Below are positions 11,853 through 25,047 of a DNA stretch of 64,000 nucleotides, one piece after another; within the stretch, counting starts at the first letter, position 1, and every line of letters starts with the position of its first letter. A program made the position numbers and the translations under genes. The DNA is from Xylona heveae TC161 (Eukaryota > Ascomycota > Xylonomycetes > Xylonales > Xylonaceae). The DNA is taken from NCBI RefSeq assembly GCF_001619985.1, contig NW_017264194.1, positions 1,297,511 to 1,361,510 of the forward strand. The letters are read 5' to 3'. The notes under the pieces are model-generated. The model saw only the letters and a list, made by a program, of their open reading frames with translations, was not told the DNA's origin and searched no databases.

Positions 11853-14378
11853 ATGGCTCCGGACAGAGGTGATGCGCCGCACCTAGCTGAAGCGCAAACG
11901 CCAGAGGACTTTGCCATCTCCTCAAAGGTGCCGTATGCGCCTGAAGGCATGCAAGCGGACGAGACAGAGATTGTCGATACGGAGCGACGAACGGAGCGAG
12001 GCCGGCGTCGCAGCGAAACTCGGCGATATCTTGCCAAACACGCAGCAGAGGGCCAGAATTTCACTCTTCGGGGCATCTTCGTTGGCTTGGTCATTGGCAT
12101 AGTTATTTGCTTTTCAAATACCTACTTTGGCCTCCAAACGGGATGGGTCAGTTCCATGTCGATGCCGTCGGCGCTTATCGGGTTTGCCTACTTTAAAGCG
12201 TTGTCTCGATATATTCGCTTCCCTTTTACGCCAGTGGAAAATGTACTGGTACAGACGGTTGCTGGTTCAGTCGGAACTATGCCGTTAGGATGCGGCTTCG
12301 TCGGCGTCATTCCAGCTCTCAATTTCCTGCTAACGCGAGAAGAAAATGGACCATTAAATCTAAGTACGTGGAAACTCATTCTCTGGTCGCTGGGAATTTG
12401 CTTTTTTGGGGTCGTCTTCGCGGTCCCCCTGCGGCAGCAGGTAATTATCCGCGAGAAGCTCAAATTTCCCAGCGGAACCGCGACGGCGTTGATGATCAAA
12501 GTCCTCCATGCGGGTGGTGGTGACGGGGAAGATAATCGGGAAACCTCCGCACCCAGACATGTTGAGGCTCATTATGCTCACGAGAATTCTGCCATGGTCA
12601 ACGAAGTGACTCCTCCCGAGATTTCTCAGCAGGTTGCGGGCTCGCAAGCCGTTGGCGAAGATGAAGCATATATTCGAGAACAAAACGATTGGAAAGCCAA
12701 AGTCAAGCTCCTCGTGATATCCTTTACTATATCCGCTCTATATGTGAGTTGATAAACGAGATGCCTCTCAATTGCGCAATATCCACTAATCTCTGCTCTG
12801 GCCCTTAGACCCTGTTTTCTTATTTTGTGCCTCAAGTGCGCGACGTACCAATTCTGGGGGGTCCCATGGCGGCCAACTGGCTGTGGTCCCTGAATCCTTC
12901 TCCAGCATATATTGGTCAGGGAATCATTATGGGTCCTGCTACCACTATCTACATGCTTTTGGGGGCTATTATCGGCTGGGGATTCCTGTCGCCCCTCGCG
13001 AAGAAGAAAGGTTGGGCTCCTGGTCCCGTAGCCGACTGGGAGACCGGCAGTAAAGGCTGGATCGTTTGGGTCAGCCTTTCCATCATGCTTGTCGACTCCA
13101 TCATCAGTCTAGGGTGGCTTGCTCTTCGGCCAGTGGTCACTCACGGCAGCCGCTTTATGAAGGGAATCCACCAAAGCATCCGACAAGATGGTCTCGTTCC
13201 CACCCTCAAAGCCAGTCTGCCCACCAAAGGCTACAAGTATATGCAACTTAACAATGGGGATTCTGAAACTGATGCCCTGGCAAATCGCCAACCCACCGAC
13301 GCACTTAGACGCGAATCCTCTGCCCACGAGACCGGCGAAGATGGCACGCACCGCCCAATTCCCGCCAGGGCGCCGTCGTCATACCCCGGCATGCACGAAC
13401 CTGTGGATGAACTCCCCGAGGTCGATGCGCCGCCAGAGCATCTGATCAGCAATCGCGTAGTTGTTATCGGTCTCGTGGTCTCAATCGCCTTTTGTATCAT
13501 TGCGATCCACCTGACATTCGGGAGTCTCGTCCCCTTATATGCAACCATTACGGCCGTTATCGCCGCGCTCTTCCTCTCCGTAATGGGCGTCCGCGCCCTT
13601 GGCGAGACCGACCTGAACCCCGTCTCCGGAATCAGCAAACTGACTCAGTTACTTTTCGCTTTGATTGTACCCAGCTCTCACAAGAACGCTGTCATAATCA
13701 ACCTGCTCGCTGGTGCGGTCTCGGAATCTGGCGCTCTCCAAGCGGGCGACCTCATGCAGGATCTAAAGACGGGCCATCTCGTTGGTGCTGCCCCCAAGGC
13801 TCAGTTTTACGGCCAAATCATTGGTAGTTTTGTTGGCGCTATTGTCAGCGCGGCCGTGTACAAGTTGTACATTCGTGTCTACGAAGTTCCCGGCGAGCTT
13901 TTCCAAGTTCCAACTGGATACGTTTGGATCTTTACAGCTAGGCTGGTTACTGGCCAGGGCTTGCCGGAAATGGCGTGGCAATGGGCTGTGGGCGTCGGAA
14001 TTGTCTTTTGCATAGGAAGCATCTTGCGCATTGCCGGTCACGGAACGTTCTGGCAGAAATTTATTCCTGGCGGAATTGCTGTTGCAGTTGGTGAGTCATT
14101 TCCTACAAATTCAGACCTATTTGCAAGGCAGAAAAAAGGAGAGACAGCACCTGGCTAAAAGGATGTTACTGATCGATTGATAAATCACAGGCATGTATAA
14201 CGTTCCGTCCTTCACGCTTGCTCGTACCATTGGCGGCTTGCTCCAGTGGTACTGGCGCTCGGTCAAACGACATGACGGCGCCCCTGTTGTTATCATTGCA
14301 AGCGGCCTGATTCTTGGCGAAGGTGTTTTTAGCATTGTCAATCTCTTGCTTGCAAGTTTGAGTGTGCCGCATCTCTGA
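11853..14378 (+). CDS. OPT-family oligopeptide transporter
   Basis: Integral membrane, proton-coupled carrier for small peptides or metal-peptide conjugates. Exons 11853-12743, 12809-14090 and 14191-14378 give 786 residues, the normal OPT size. Landmarks include FSNTYFGLQTGWVSSMSMPS near the first helices, PFTPVENVLVQTVAG, LKFPSGTATALMIKVLH, MGPATTIYMLLGAIIGWG, and in the C-terminal third LLAGAVSESGALQAGDLMQDLKTGHL and GGIAVAVGMYNVPSFTLAR. The hydrophilic loop at about residues 410-500 is Pro/Ser/Glu-rich and probably cytosolic. The in-frame TTG at 11823 is ignored in favour of ATG 11853. The sequence belongs to the broad OPT superfamily seen near fungal metabolite clusters; the substrate cannot be deduced. 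Its opposite orientation to the adjacent regulator suggests co-regulation. Confidence 0.9.
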
Positions 14379-14548
14379 TAGAGGGGTTGCACATTTACGC
14401 GACGAGGAATGAGTAAATAAGTTTTGACGAGCGTGATATCTAAGATCCATCTAAAGATATTATTTTTTTAAATACCCCGAGCAAAATTTCCCCCAAACTT
14501 TTTTTCCCCAAGTAGTTATGCCTTCAAGACTCCGTAACGGCCAGCTAT

Positions 14549-16561
<2,013 letters not shown>

Positions 16562-17049
16562 GGCTTGATGTCAAAGTCTTGCGAATATTCAATAATCTTC
16601 TGAATACGTGATTGTGCCTTGTTCTTTGTTCGATTTGGAAGAATTCTGGCCCTAAACTTCAAAGAATTTTTTCAAAATTGGTTCCAATATATTTGGAAGC
16701 AGGCTTGAGGTTCATGAGGCGTTTTTGTTGTCGCAAAGATTTCGAGGGTCCTATTCTTATCAACACGTGATGATAAAGATCGAATCCCGCGATCCGCTCA
16801 AACATAAACAACACCCCGCAGTCTCGGCGATGATATCGATTCCTAAAGGTCCACTCTCCTTTAATAGTCTCTCTGCTTGGGGCGAATTATCATTAGGTAT
16901 TTTTATATCAATAAAATCATCAATAAACCAAGTTGCAAATTATTTTCGAAAATGTCTACTCTGAGCTACCGTAAAACAATCAAGCTTGTGGGGTATATTC
17001 CGTTCTGAATATATATCTTCAATCTCCGACCATATTTAGGTACTGACAA
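16562..17049. other. Spacer: Rmt3 promoter and Cwc25 3' end
   Basis: AT-rich 0.5-kb region between two leftward genes. It must contain the Rmt3 promoter (right after 16561) and the Cwc25 polyadenylation region (near 17049). No motif stands out. Confidence 0.5.
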
Positions 17050-18246
17050 TTATTCTCTGACTTTGGGCCAACTGTCTCCAGACCTATGTTTCTCGTGCCT
17101 GTCCCATGATCGCCGTCTGGAAGATTCACCTTCGTGTCTTGATGGTCTTTTTGAGGAAGAAGCGTGGCTTTCATCGCCATGGTGGTGCCGATGCCTATGA
17201 TGATGACGACTATGGCGGTGCCAATTCCGATGATGGTCTTGGCTACCATTGTGCGATCGGGATCTGCAGGACCGCTTGTGGGTAAATTCAGCTGTTGTCG
17301 CATCCGGAGGAGCCGAATCCAAGCTGAAGTTGTCTAATTCTTTTACATGCTTTCTTCGTTCTCTCTCGAGGTGATGCCTTGAAATTGGCTCAAAGCTATC
17401 CATTTCCTTCCGCCGTTCTGCATCCCATTTTTGCCGCTCCTTTTGAACATCTCTCAGATCGCGGATGCCCTTCATCATACTCGCTAGTGGATCTTGTTGG
17501 TCCCTTCGAGCATCTGCTCGCGCTCTTTTCCGCTGCTCTTCTTGGTCCGAATTGTCCCTATCCAAGCCATCTAAAGCTCCGTGTGATGAAAAAACTGCGT
17601 CAGTGGCAGTGTACCATGGCCGCTTCTTCGAGTCCTTATTTCCTTCTGCGTTGGCGAGACGTAATGTATACTGTGATTCAAATTTGTAGCGCTCCTTAGC
17701 AGCCTCTGCCTCCGCTTCTGAATTCTTGCTAATAGAACCCTTGGTTGGTCTTGTATCGAATAGATTGAAGTGTCCGCTAGCATCCGTTAAACTAACATCA
17801 TGGCTTGGCTTTCGGTCGTGTTGAGTTGCGATGGCGTCCGTCCTTGAGTGGACCGCTTCTGCAGCTAGTCTGATGTCTCTGTCCGTATCATCTTCCCCAG
17901 CCAATTTTCTCCTTTTTCTTGCCTCACTACGACCGAAATGGGGACGCTCTTCTCGTACTTCATTCTCGACAGTCCTTTCAGGCGCATGCCGCTTGGACAC
18001 TGAACCACGTAATTGATCCAACCGCCAGTTCGCATCCTCTTCCTGCATTTGACGCTCTTCCTCCTCCTCCCTAGCCTTAGCAGCTGCTTCATCTCGACGA
18101 ACTCGAGCGATATTATCCGGATTGTAGACATTCCAAGACTTCTTCCCTAGCAGATGCCTTGAAATATGTTAGCAAGTCTAAATCACAGGTTGAAATGAAA
18201 ATGATGGCTTTTCGCTGGCTGAAATAAACGGAACTTACAAAGGCAT
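17050..18246 (-). CDS. cwc25: Pre-mRNA splicing factor Cwc25
   Basis: Spliceosome component that joins after Prp2 action and promotes the first transesterification step, in the nucleus. The coding start is split: exon 1 is only 8 nt (18246-18239), and exon 2 is 18157-17050. Splicing rebuilds the family N-terminus MPLHLLGKKSWNVYNPDN, which begins the Cir_N domain (residues 1-45, basic and helical: IARVRRDEAAAKAREEEEER). The product has 371 residues. Middle segments RPWYT and DPLASM are the short conserved blocks of the CWC25 family. The C-terminus is rich in Arg, Ser and His, with runs such as RHHHRHRHHHG, resembling RS-type splicing tails. Assignment rests on the N-terminus and the DPLA block. 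Confidence 0.9.
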
Positions 18247-18834
18247 TTTATCTGCATAGGCACTGAGCTATAAAGTTGAAAATCTCCAATGATGACTGAA
18301 TACTTTTGTGGACCCATTCCATGCACTCCTTATAGTAGGGTTCAAAGCTTATCGGACTGGCTTCCGTCAGTTCGTATCGCCGGTGCATCGGACTTTACAT
18401 TCGCCGGAGCCCCTTGTCCGCGACACAACTGACGTAGCACCGCCAAGTATAGGTACAATACGTATGCACAGGTATCGCGCTCCGGTATTGGTACCAGTAC
18501 CCTCTTGAGTGAGCCCGGGAATCCTCCGAGCCGCCACTTTACATCAACTGTCTCCCGTAACGTTGTCCAAAGGGTCTCATGTGAAGCTCCAACTCTCACG
18601 ATACTTTCATCGACTTCTACACCGGGTTTCATGTATTTGCTGCCCCGGTGTCGACACATTTGCGAACCAGACTCTATTCGTTAATCGTTTCCAGTGGCCC
18701 TCACTCGAAACACTTCAGACTTTGCTGTATAATTCTCTCCACATTCCGTCATAGGCCGGACCATCGCTCCTCCTCCCTTGTTCACCATTATATTCAGATA
18801 CGCCGACTCTTTCTTTTAAGATCTTTCAGTCAAT
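18247..18834. promoter_or_regulatory. Divergent promoter of cwc25 and sec18
   Basis: The 588-bp head-to-head spacer between two housekeeping genes. It has C/T-rich tracts toward the sec18 start, typical of fungal constitutive promoters, and no clear TATA box. Confidence 0.5.
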
Positions 18835-21576
18835 ATGTTCAACAGGAACAATCTACCTTCGGTTCCAAACCCGTTTGCCTCACGGCAGGATGCTGCTCCT
18901 CGCACCACTCCCCGAGATGGCTACTCGCGCATGAGTCCCAGTCCAACACCGTCATCAACGCGATCAGGGGGTCACGACGTTAGAATGGCCGGCGGCTATG
19001 AGGATTCTAAGAATTTTGGTTCCTCGCCACAGCGAGTGCCGGTTGGGCGCCCGGCGCCCAATGGCAGACCTGGTCAAGTTTGGCAATTAAGACCGGCGAA
19101 AAGTCCAGACAACACGTATACTTTTGGCAACCTGTGAGTTAAAAAATCTCGCCTATTCGATTCTATTCTTTTATTTATTTGGAAAAGAAACTAAAAAGAA
19201 GTAAAAGGGTGGCCGTGTCTCCTTTCGACATTCAGCCCTCGCGGGACGGTTCTGACATCTACTTGTTGGTGAACGACACCTATGTCTTCACCGCAAGACC
19301 TTTTGATGGATTTCCGCAAGGTCATATTGGTCTCTCTGATCCTCAGCGCTCCTGGGCGCAAGTTGCGCTAACCGACCTCGTCAATGTATCGTTGTACGAC
19401 CCATTTACGCAAGGCAGTCAAACTTATCTCTCGTCGCTTGATGCAGAAGTTGGGTTCGCCGGAAGAAAGACTACGGAAGTGCCCTATGATCAGGATGACC
19501 TCGCTCAGTACTTCATCAGAGTAAGCCGCAAGATAATCAAACCTCAACCGCAACTAACACTCTATAGAATTATGAAAATCAAATATTCGCCCCCGGACAA
19601 AGAGTACTTATGGACCATAAGAGTATTTACCTCATCTTAACAATCAAGACCGTTCAGCTGGGAGATCTTTCAATGGAAAAGCCAGGTGTCTCAGCTGCGC
19701 CTACCTCGAGCGACCCTCGCGCTCGAGGAATTCTGACGCGTCACACGCCAATAAACTTCTACAAGGATGCTAAGACGCCGATCCGGGTCAAGCCTTCCAA
19801 CCGAAGGCCGGCCGCAAACTCGATCATTCAACCCGACTTCAAGTTTGAGGATATGGGAATCGGTGGACTGGATTCTGAATTCAGCACAATCTTCAGGCGA
19901 GCTTTCGCCTCTCGCATTTTCCCTCCCGGTCTGGTCGACAAATTGGGCATTCAGCATGTGAAGGGTATCCTACTTTACGGTCCACCGGGAACCGGAAAAA
20001 CTTTGATTGCTCGCCAGATTGGAAAGATGCTAAATGCCCGCGAACCCAAGGTCATCAATGGTCCCGAGGTCCTCAATAAATATGTTGGCCAGTCCGAAGA
20101 AAACATTCGTAAGCTCTTCGCAGACGCAGAGAAGGAATACAAGGAAAAGGGTGACGAGAGTGGTCTTCATATCATCATCTTTGATGAACTTGATGCTGTT
20201 TGCAAGCAACGAGGCAGTGGATCGGCTGGAGGCACAGGCGTCGGGGACAGCGTCGTTAACCAACTTTTATCAAAGGTGCGTACTTCTAGAGTTGATTTCG
20301 TATGTGGGCCTCGTCCAAGATTTGTTTCTGACTTTGCTTTACGAGTAGCTGGATGGTGTCGACCAACTTAATAACATCCTATTGATTGGTATGACCAATC
20401 GAATGGACATGATTGACGAGGCTCTCCTCCGTCCGGGACGATTAGAAGTTCACATGGAAATCTCGCTTCCTGACGAGTTTGGGCGCGCCCAGATTCTCAA
20501 GATCCATACATCAAAGATGCGAGCGAATAATGTCATGGACACCGATGTTGACCTCGCTGAATTAGCTCGATTGACAAAGAACTTTTCTGGTGCTGAAATT
20601 GGCGGACTCGTCAAGTCCGCATCATCTTTTGCTTTCAACCGGCACGTCAAAGTTGGCACCGTGGCTGGGATCAGTGACGATATTGTAAATATGAAAGTCA
20701 ACCGCCAGGATTTCCACAACGCGCTCGAGGAAGTCAAACCCGCCTTTGGTGTTTCAGAGGAGGAGCTGGAACAATGCATTCGAGGAGGCATTCTCCACTA
20801 CTCTCCATTTATCAGCACGGTGTTAGACGAAGGTCGCTTATACGTTCAGCAGGTCAGGCAGCCTGACTCAACACCTCTTCTCTCTGTTCTGCTTCACGGT
20901 CCTCCCGGAAGCGGGAAGACGGCTTTGGCCGCCAAAATTGCTGGCAGCTCCGACTTTCCATTTGTCAAGCTTGTGAGCCCAGAATCAATGGTGGGCTTTA
21001 GTGAGATGATGAAAGTCCAGCACTTGAACAAGGTGTTTATGGATGCATACAAATCGCCAATCAACATCATCGTGCTTGACAATATCGAGTTGCTCCTTGA
21101 CTGGGTTCCTATTGGCCCGCGTTTCAGCAACAATGTTCTGGTAGCGCTCAAGGTATTGCTAAGCAAACATCCTCCAAAGGTAAGCACTCAGTTATAGGTT
21201 TTTCTTCGTGATTCCATAAACCTGATCCTGATTTTTTTAGGATCGTCGTTTGCTCATCCTCGGGACCACCACCGACCGGTCGTTGCTGCAACACCTGGAC
21301 CTCTTCAAATATTTTGATGCCGAAATTGCGGTCCCTAATGTCAATACCTTTGAAGAGTTGGACCATGTCCTTACTGATTCTAACGCGTTCTCACCGGAAG
21401 AAAAGGCTCACGCAATTTCTGTGATTCGAGACATGACACAAAGCGAGGGGGTTGGAATTGGAATCAAGAGACTCCTAACTGCAATTGAGACGGCCAAGCA
21501 AGATGAGGACAGGGCTGGGCGGCTTGCAAGAGTCATTGCAAAGGCGATCACCGATCATCGAATTGAATCGGTATGA
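18835..21576 (+). CDS. sec18: Vesicular-fusion ATPase Sec18 (NSF)
   Basis: Hexameric AAA+ ATPase that, with Sec17/alpha-SNAP, disassembles SNARE complexes after membrane fusion on the secretory and endocytic routes. Exons 18835-19133, 19208-19520, 19568-20275, 20349-21179 and 21241-21576 give 828 residues, matching fungal Sec18. After a Ser/Pro-rich leader of about 100 residues comes the N domain (VAVSPFDIQPS onward). D1 has Walker A GPPGTGKT at 342-349, Walker B FDELDAVC with Asp410/Glu411, and the sensor/arginine region GMTNRMDMIDEALLRPGRLE. D2 has Walker A GPPGSGKT at 624-631 and Walker B VLDNIELLLDW with Asp684-Asn685; the lack of the catalytic Glu in D2 is normal for NSF. Intron 1 ends in a purine-rich stretch rather than a pyrimidine tract, but its acceptor is fixed by the reading frame. 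Confidence 0.97.
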
Positions 21577-22064
21577 AGTTTGGTATGAAAGTTTTAATGG
21601 CGTTGTCTGTCGGGTTTCATATAAATGGCATCTAGACAATGGTCGATTGCAAAACAAATGCATGTATTTTATATATCATACAACCGCAGCATCTTACAAA
21701 TAAATTGTATGCACTCAATAAGCGCATAAAACATCTCTAAAGCATTTGATGATCGAATATACTCCTTTTTTTCTTTTCTTTTTTCCCCCATGGACTGTTG
21801 ATGGAGTTTGCGGAATATGCCGGTGCAAGAGCTGCTTCCAGCAGCAGGCATATGTGCTCGTCAAGCTGAAGCTTAGGCCTCTTACTTGGAAACTAAAGCT
21901 CAAGCTTAGATTTTACTCCGTACGTCCTGCTGAGTTACCTGACCTTCGCATCCTTTAAGAAGTATTGAGGAAAGGAATACGCACATTTTAGCTTCAACCT
22001 TGCACTTCTCGCCTACTAGACAGAGCATCATATACACTCGAGCTGTTTATTTCTCCCGTGCGCC
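21577..22064. other. Spacer downstream of sec18
   Basis: The 3' region of sec18 and the promoter of the next small gene. It contains a T-rich tract (about 21765-21790) and one TACTCCGTA copy (21914-21922). Confidence 0.5.
21914..21922 (+). repeat. TACTCCGTA intergenic 9-mer, copy 1
   Basis: Exact TACTCCGTA, 140 bp upstream of the small gene at 22065. It is one of six copies in the window. Confidence 0.6.
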
Positions 22065-22529
22065 ATGGAAAACGCCTCTGAAACGCAGCACCATCAACAA
22101 CAGCTCGAAGAGCCTCTTGACGTTGAGCAAGAAAACTTCGACGAAATAGCCGCATCAATGGGCTTTTCGTCTTTTGGCGCACAAGATCACTCCAGCAAGA
22201 GACGAAAATACAATCCTACGGCAATCGCAGCCTCTATCCCGCCAAACGTACACGAACCATCACAAGAATCGCTGCGCGGTCCGACGTCGACGATGGAGAC
22301 AGCCACAGCGCCCGCTTATGCGCCAAAAAGTGCTGGACATTCTCATTTCAGTATACCACAGCATCATACTACCGCGACTTCTCCTGTTTCAGGCCAAGGC
22401 TCAGGCCTGGGCACAAGCGATCCTTTGTCCCTCGAATCGCGACCCCGCGACAAGGCCTACTATGATCCAAGCTTTGTCGAGGATCCATGGATACATTTAC
22501 TAGGTCGTCCGCATAACCAGCTTGGATAG
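22065..22529 (+). CDS. Small unknown protein with MGFSSFG and KRRKYNP motifs
   Basis: A single-exon reading of 154 residues. The N-terminal half is acidic and Gln-rich, then reads EIAASMGFSSFGAQ and KRRKYNP, a pairing I associate with small uncharacterised ascomycete proteins; a Ser/Thr/Pro/His-rich stretch and YYDPSFVEDPWIHLL follow. The basic KRRK could serve nuclear import. No catalytic domain is visible. An alternative model removes an intron from 22504 (weak GTCGTC donor) to a CAAG acceptor near 22610 and continues in phase into an Asn/Ser-rich tail ending near 22784. That tail reads through the T tract as polyphenylalanine, so I prefer the short form. The function is unknown. Confidence 0.6.
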   Translation: MENASETQHHQQQLEEPLDVEQENFDEIAASMGFSSFGAQDHSSKRRKYNPTAIAASIPPNVHEPSQESLRGPTSTMETATAPAYAPKSAGHSHFSIPQHHTTATSPVSGQGSGLGTSDPLSLESRPRDKAYYDPSFVEDPWIHLLGRPHNQLG

Positions 22530-22717
22530 AGCACAAAGAGAAGGGAAAGGGGGAAACTGGTCAATACCAGGAATACTTGTTCCTGTTCTCTCGTCTTGCT
22601 GCAAGACCAGCAACAGATTATGGGTTGGGGTTTTAATATCATCCCCTCCGTCGGTGCCAACGGGAGCCGCAACAGCAGCAACAACAACAACAATACCAGC
22701 GAAAGCAGCGGGAGTTC

Positions 22718-22738
22718 TTTTTTTTTTTTTTTTTTTTT
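22718..22738. repeat. T21 homopolymer tract
   Basis: Uninterrupted run of 21 T. It lies in the 3' region of the small gene and may act as a nucleosome-excluding or slippage-prone tract. Confidence 0.9.
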
Positions 22739-23540
22739 GGAACCCTTACACGCATGCATACATTCCCAGATGCATTATGGATAACCAATAGCCGCATGGG
22801 CCAAACTCAATATGCATACCACCTTTTTGGCAAACGAATAGGGATATGAGCCATCACATTATACTTGATTCTTCTATGCTTCAACCTGAGCCGTGGCCAT
22901 GGAATCGGATCTCTAGGAACTATGCAGAACCCCCACACCGCTTCCGGTCCAACCCTCCGGATCCCTGGCCCTGTGGGCTCCATGGGTTGCTGAAAGCTCC
23001 GAGCAATTGGTCGCTAGTCTACTGTGGCTTACGTTTGTTTGCCCCCCAGGGAAACGGGGTGGGTGGCCAGGGAGTGAGGAAAAGCCAGGGGGTGCCTCTT
23101 TCTCCTCCCCCCTTCCCCGGGGCTCCTCTTTTCAGGCCAGTTGGTTGTCCTGGCGTGGGCGCGTGGCATGTGGTGTATCTGCTGCATGAGGAACGAACGA
23201 GTCCCTGTCTATATATGCTTCGTCTATCCCGGCCTGCGTTCGACCCATGAGCTGCTCTAGCTTCACTTGCCACGCTGGCACTGTCAAGCCTTGCATAGAG
23301 TCAACTTTCACCCGCCCCCTTTAGTAGTCTCTCCCTACGGCACAGTCTCCATAAGGCTATTTTCTTAATAAGCGCTGGATATTGCTACGCGCGGCTAAAT
23401 CGCCAGTTATACAAGGTTTAATAACAAAACACGTTGTGCAATTGGACGCGAAACCGCGCCCCCGCTCCGCTGACAACCCCTACTACTCCTGTAGCGGAAA
23501 GTAGCGCCGGGTGGGTAAAGCGGCGGGGAGCAGTTGGCAA

Positions 23541-23563
23541 CCCCCCCCCCCCCCCCCCCCCCC
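23541..23563. repeat. C23 homopolymer tract
   Basis: Uninterrupted run of 23 C on the plus strand, flanked by GC-rich DNA with G5-6 runs at 23622-23635. The minus strand is a 23-G run able to form quadruplexes. The length may be imprecise in any assembly. Confidence 0.9.
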
Positions 23564-24160
23564 TCTCCTCCTCCACGGAGCGGGAGTGGGTGGGCGGTAA
23601 ACAGTGGAATGGAGAATAGCAGGGGGGTGGGGCGGAGAAATAGAAAAGGGCAAATCTTTTTTTTCCCCACCGCGTGTCCAAATTTTCTGGCCCTCCCCGC
23701 CCCAGGTTTGTCCAGCGGAGGGGTCTTTTCCAGCGGAAATCCGGCGTGTACGGCGGACACATGGAAAGACAAACCTGCGGATGTAAATAACTAAATATCA
23801 AATTATGAAAAGTAGCGGAAGAGTCTGAATACGCAATATTCCCATCAGATGATAAAGCGAGGAAGATATAAAGTGTTGTAGAATTTTGTATACGGCCCGT
23901 AATAGAGTATGCCCAGAAAAAATAGCCACGTTGGTAGGAGGGAGTAAGGAGTGGAAAGTTAAAAGGGGAGGAAACGGTGATCAACACGGATATAAGAAAA
24001 TGTAAAAACGGCAATGGAAAAATAAATAAATTAGAACCAGGAAAGTAGAGTATAATCACGGGAGAAAAAAAAAACTTGAACGAACGAGGAATATGAACAA
24101 TGGAGAAAAGTTGTTTCCAGTCCCGCTTTGGAAGAGAAATGGAAAATATATAAAGAAAGT

Positions 24161-25047
24161 CTAATAATCAACAGGTGCAGGAATTCGTTGACTCGCTGTG
24201 CGGTATTGAGCGGGGTATTTTCGCTCCGTTTTTGCTTTTAGGGTTCTATATATATACCAGTTAGGCGGACTCAATCAGCATAAGTTTTTTGGGTGCAAAT
24301 ATTGGGCTGAACAACGGACAGAAGACCTAGAGGGTGGATGATAGAATGACAGAATGAAAAAGAAATTAAGGATAGTTTGGCGACGTGAAATGCACAGGAT
24401 AAGGTACGTACGTGACTTTTTTCTGGGTCCATTCGAGATCACGGCGGACTTCCTTGGCGGCTTTGATGCCGTCGGCGAAATTGGCCTTTGTGGCTGCAAG
24501 ACGACGCTGCGCGAGGGCTTGCAGTTCGAGCAGTTCGCGGCGCTTGGCGTTTAGTTCGCCGGATCTGGAATTATTGATTTAATGTATTAATACGTTAAAA
24601 ATTGAAAGGAGGGGAAGATTTTTGGGACAAGTAGAAAGATAAAGAGGCAGGGTTAAAAAGGATGGGGAAAAAAGGAAAAGAAAAATAGCAAGGCGAGGAA
24701 ACTCACGTCTGGGCTTGCTTGGCGAGGCTCTTGTCCAGAGGAAGCGGGTCGAATGCTCCAGAGAGATGATCGTTCAGGAGCTCTACGAGATCAATGCTGG
24801 CAAGGCCGTTGCTCGAGGACGCGGTCGAGCCATGCTCGCTGTTCGCATAACTTCCGGAAATGACGGAATTCGTGTTGCTGTAACTGTACGATGGACCGCC
24901 GGAAGATGTGGCAGATGTGCTAGCAACGCTTTCTGGAGGGGAGATGCTGCCGCGAGCAAACGGCCCGTGGTGAGGATATACCGTGGACCCTTTGGGGCCG
25001 GTGCTGATTGGCAGAGAGGCAGTTGCGTATGAGGTTCGAGTAGACAT
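24161..25047 (-). CDS. kxd1: KxDL-domain protein Kxd1 (BLOC-1-related complex subunit)
   Basis: Small coiled-coil subunit of the BLOC-1-type complex that acts on endosomes and lysosome-related organelles. Exons 25047-24707, 24564-24412 and 24245-24161 give 192 residues. The first 80 residues are Ser/Thr/Gly-rich and disordered; the ASIDLVELLNDHLSGAFDPLPLDKSLAKQ segment starts the conserved part. Exon 2 encodes LNAKRRELLELQALAQRRLAATKANFADGIKAAKEVRRDLEW in pieces, matching the KxDL domain; the last exon supplies LKAKTERKYPAQY, the family end. The second intron (166 nt) has a GTACGT donor and a TATATAG acceptor. ATG 25047 is preferred over upstream in-frame starts because the homologous proteins begin with a low-complexity leader of this kind. 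Confidence 0.88.

Larger units (their letters stand above)
22530..24160. other. Intergenic region with homopolymer tracts
   Basis: The 1.6-kb spacer lies between two converging genes. It contains a 21-T run at 22718-22738, a CAA/CAG-rich stretch just before it, and a 23-C run at 23541-23563 inside a GC-rich block (about 23430-23760). Long apparent reading frames here come from low complexity and lack family motifs. Confidence 0.55.

Noticed and set aside
23418-24059. Long minus-strand frame across the C23 tract
   Set aside because: Low-complexity content with poly-Gly from the homopolymer; it lacks family features.
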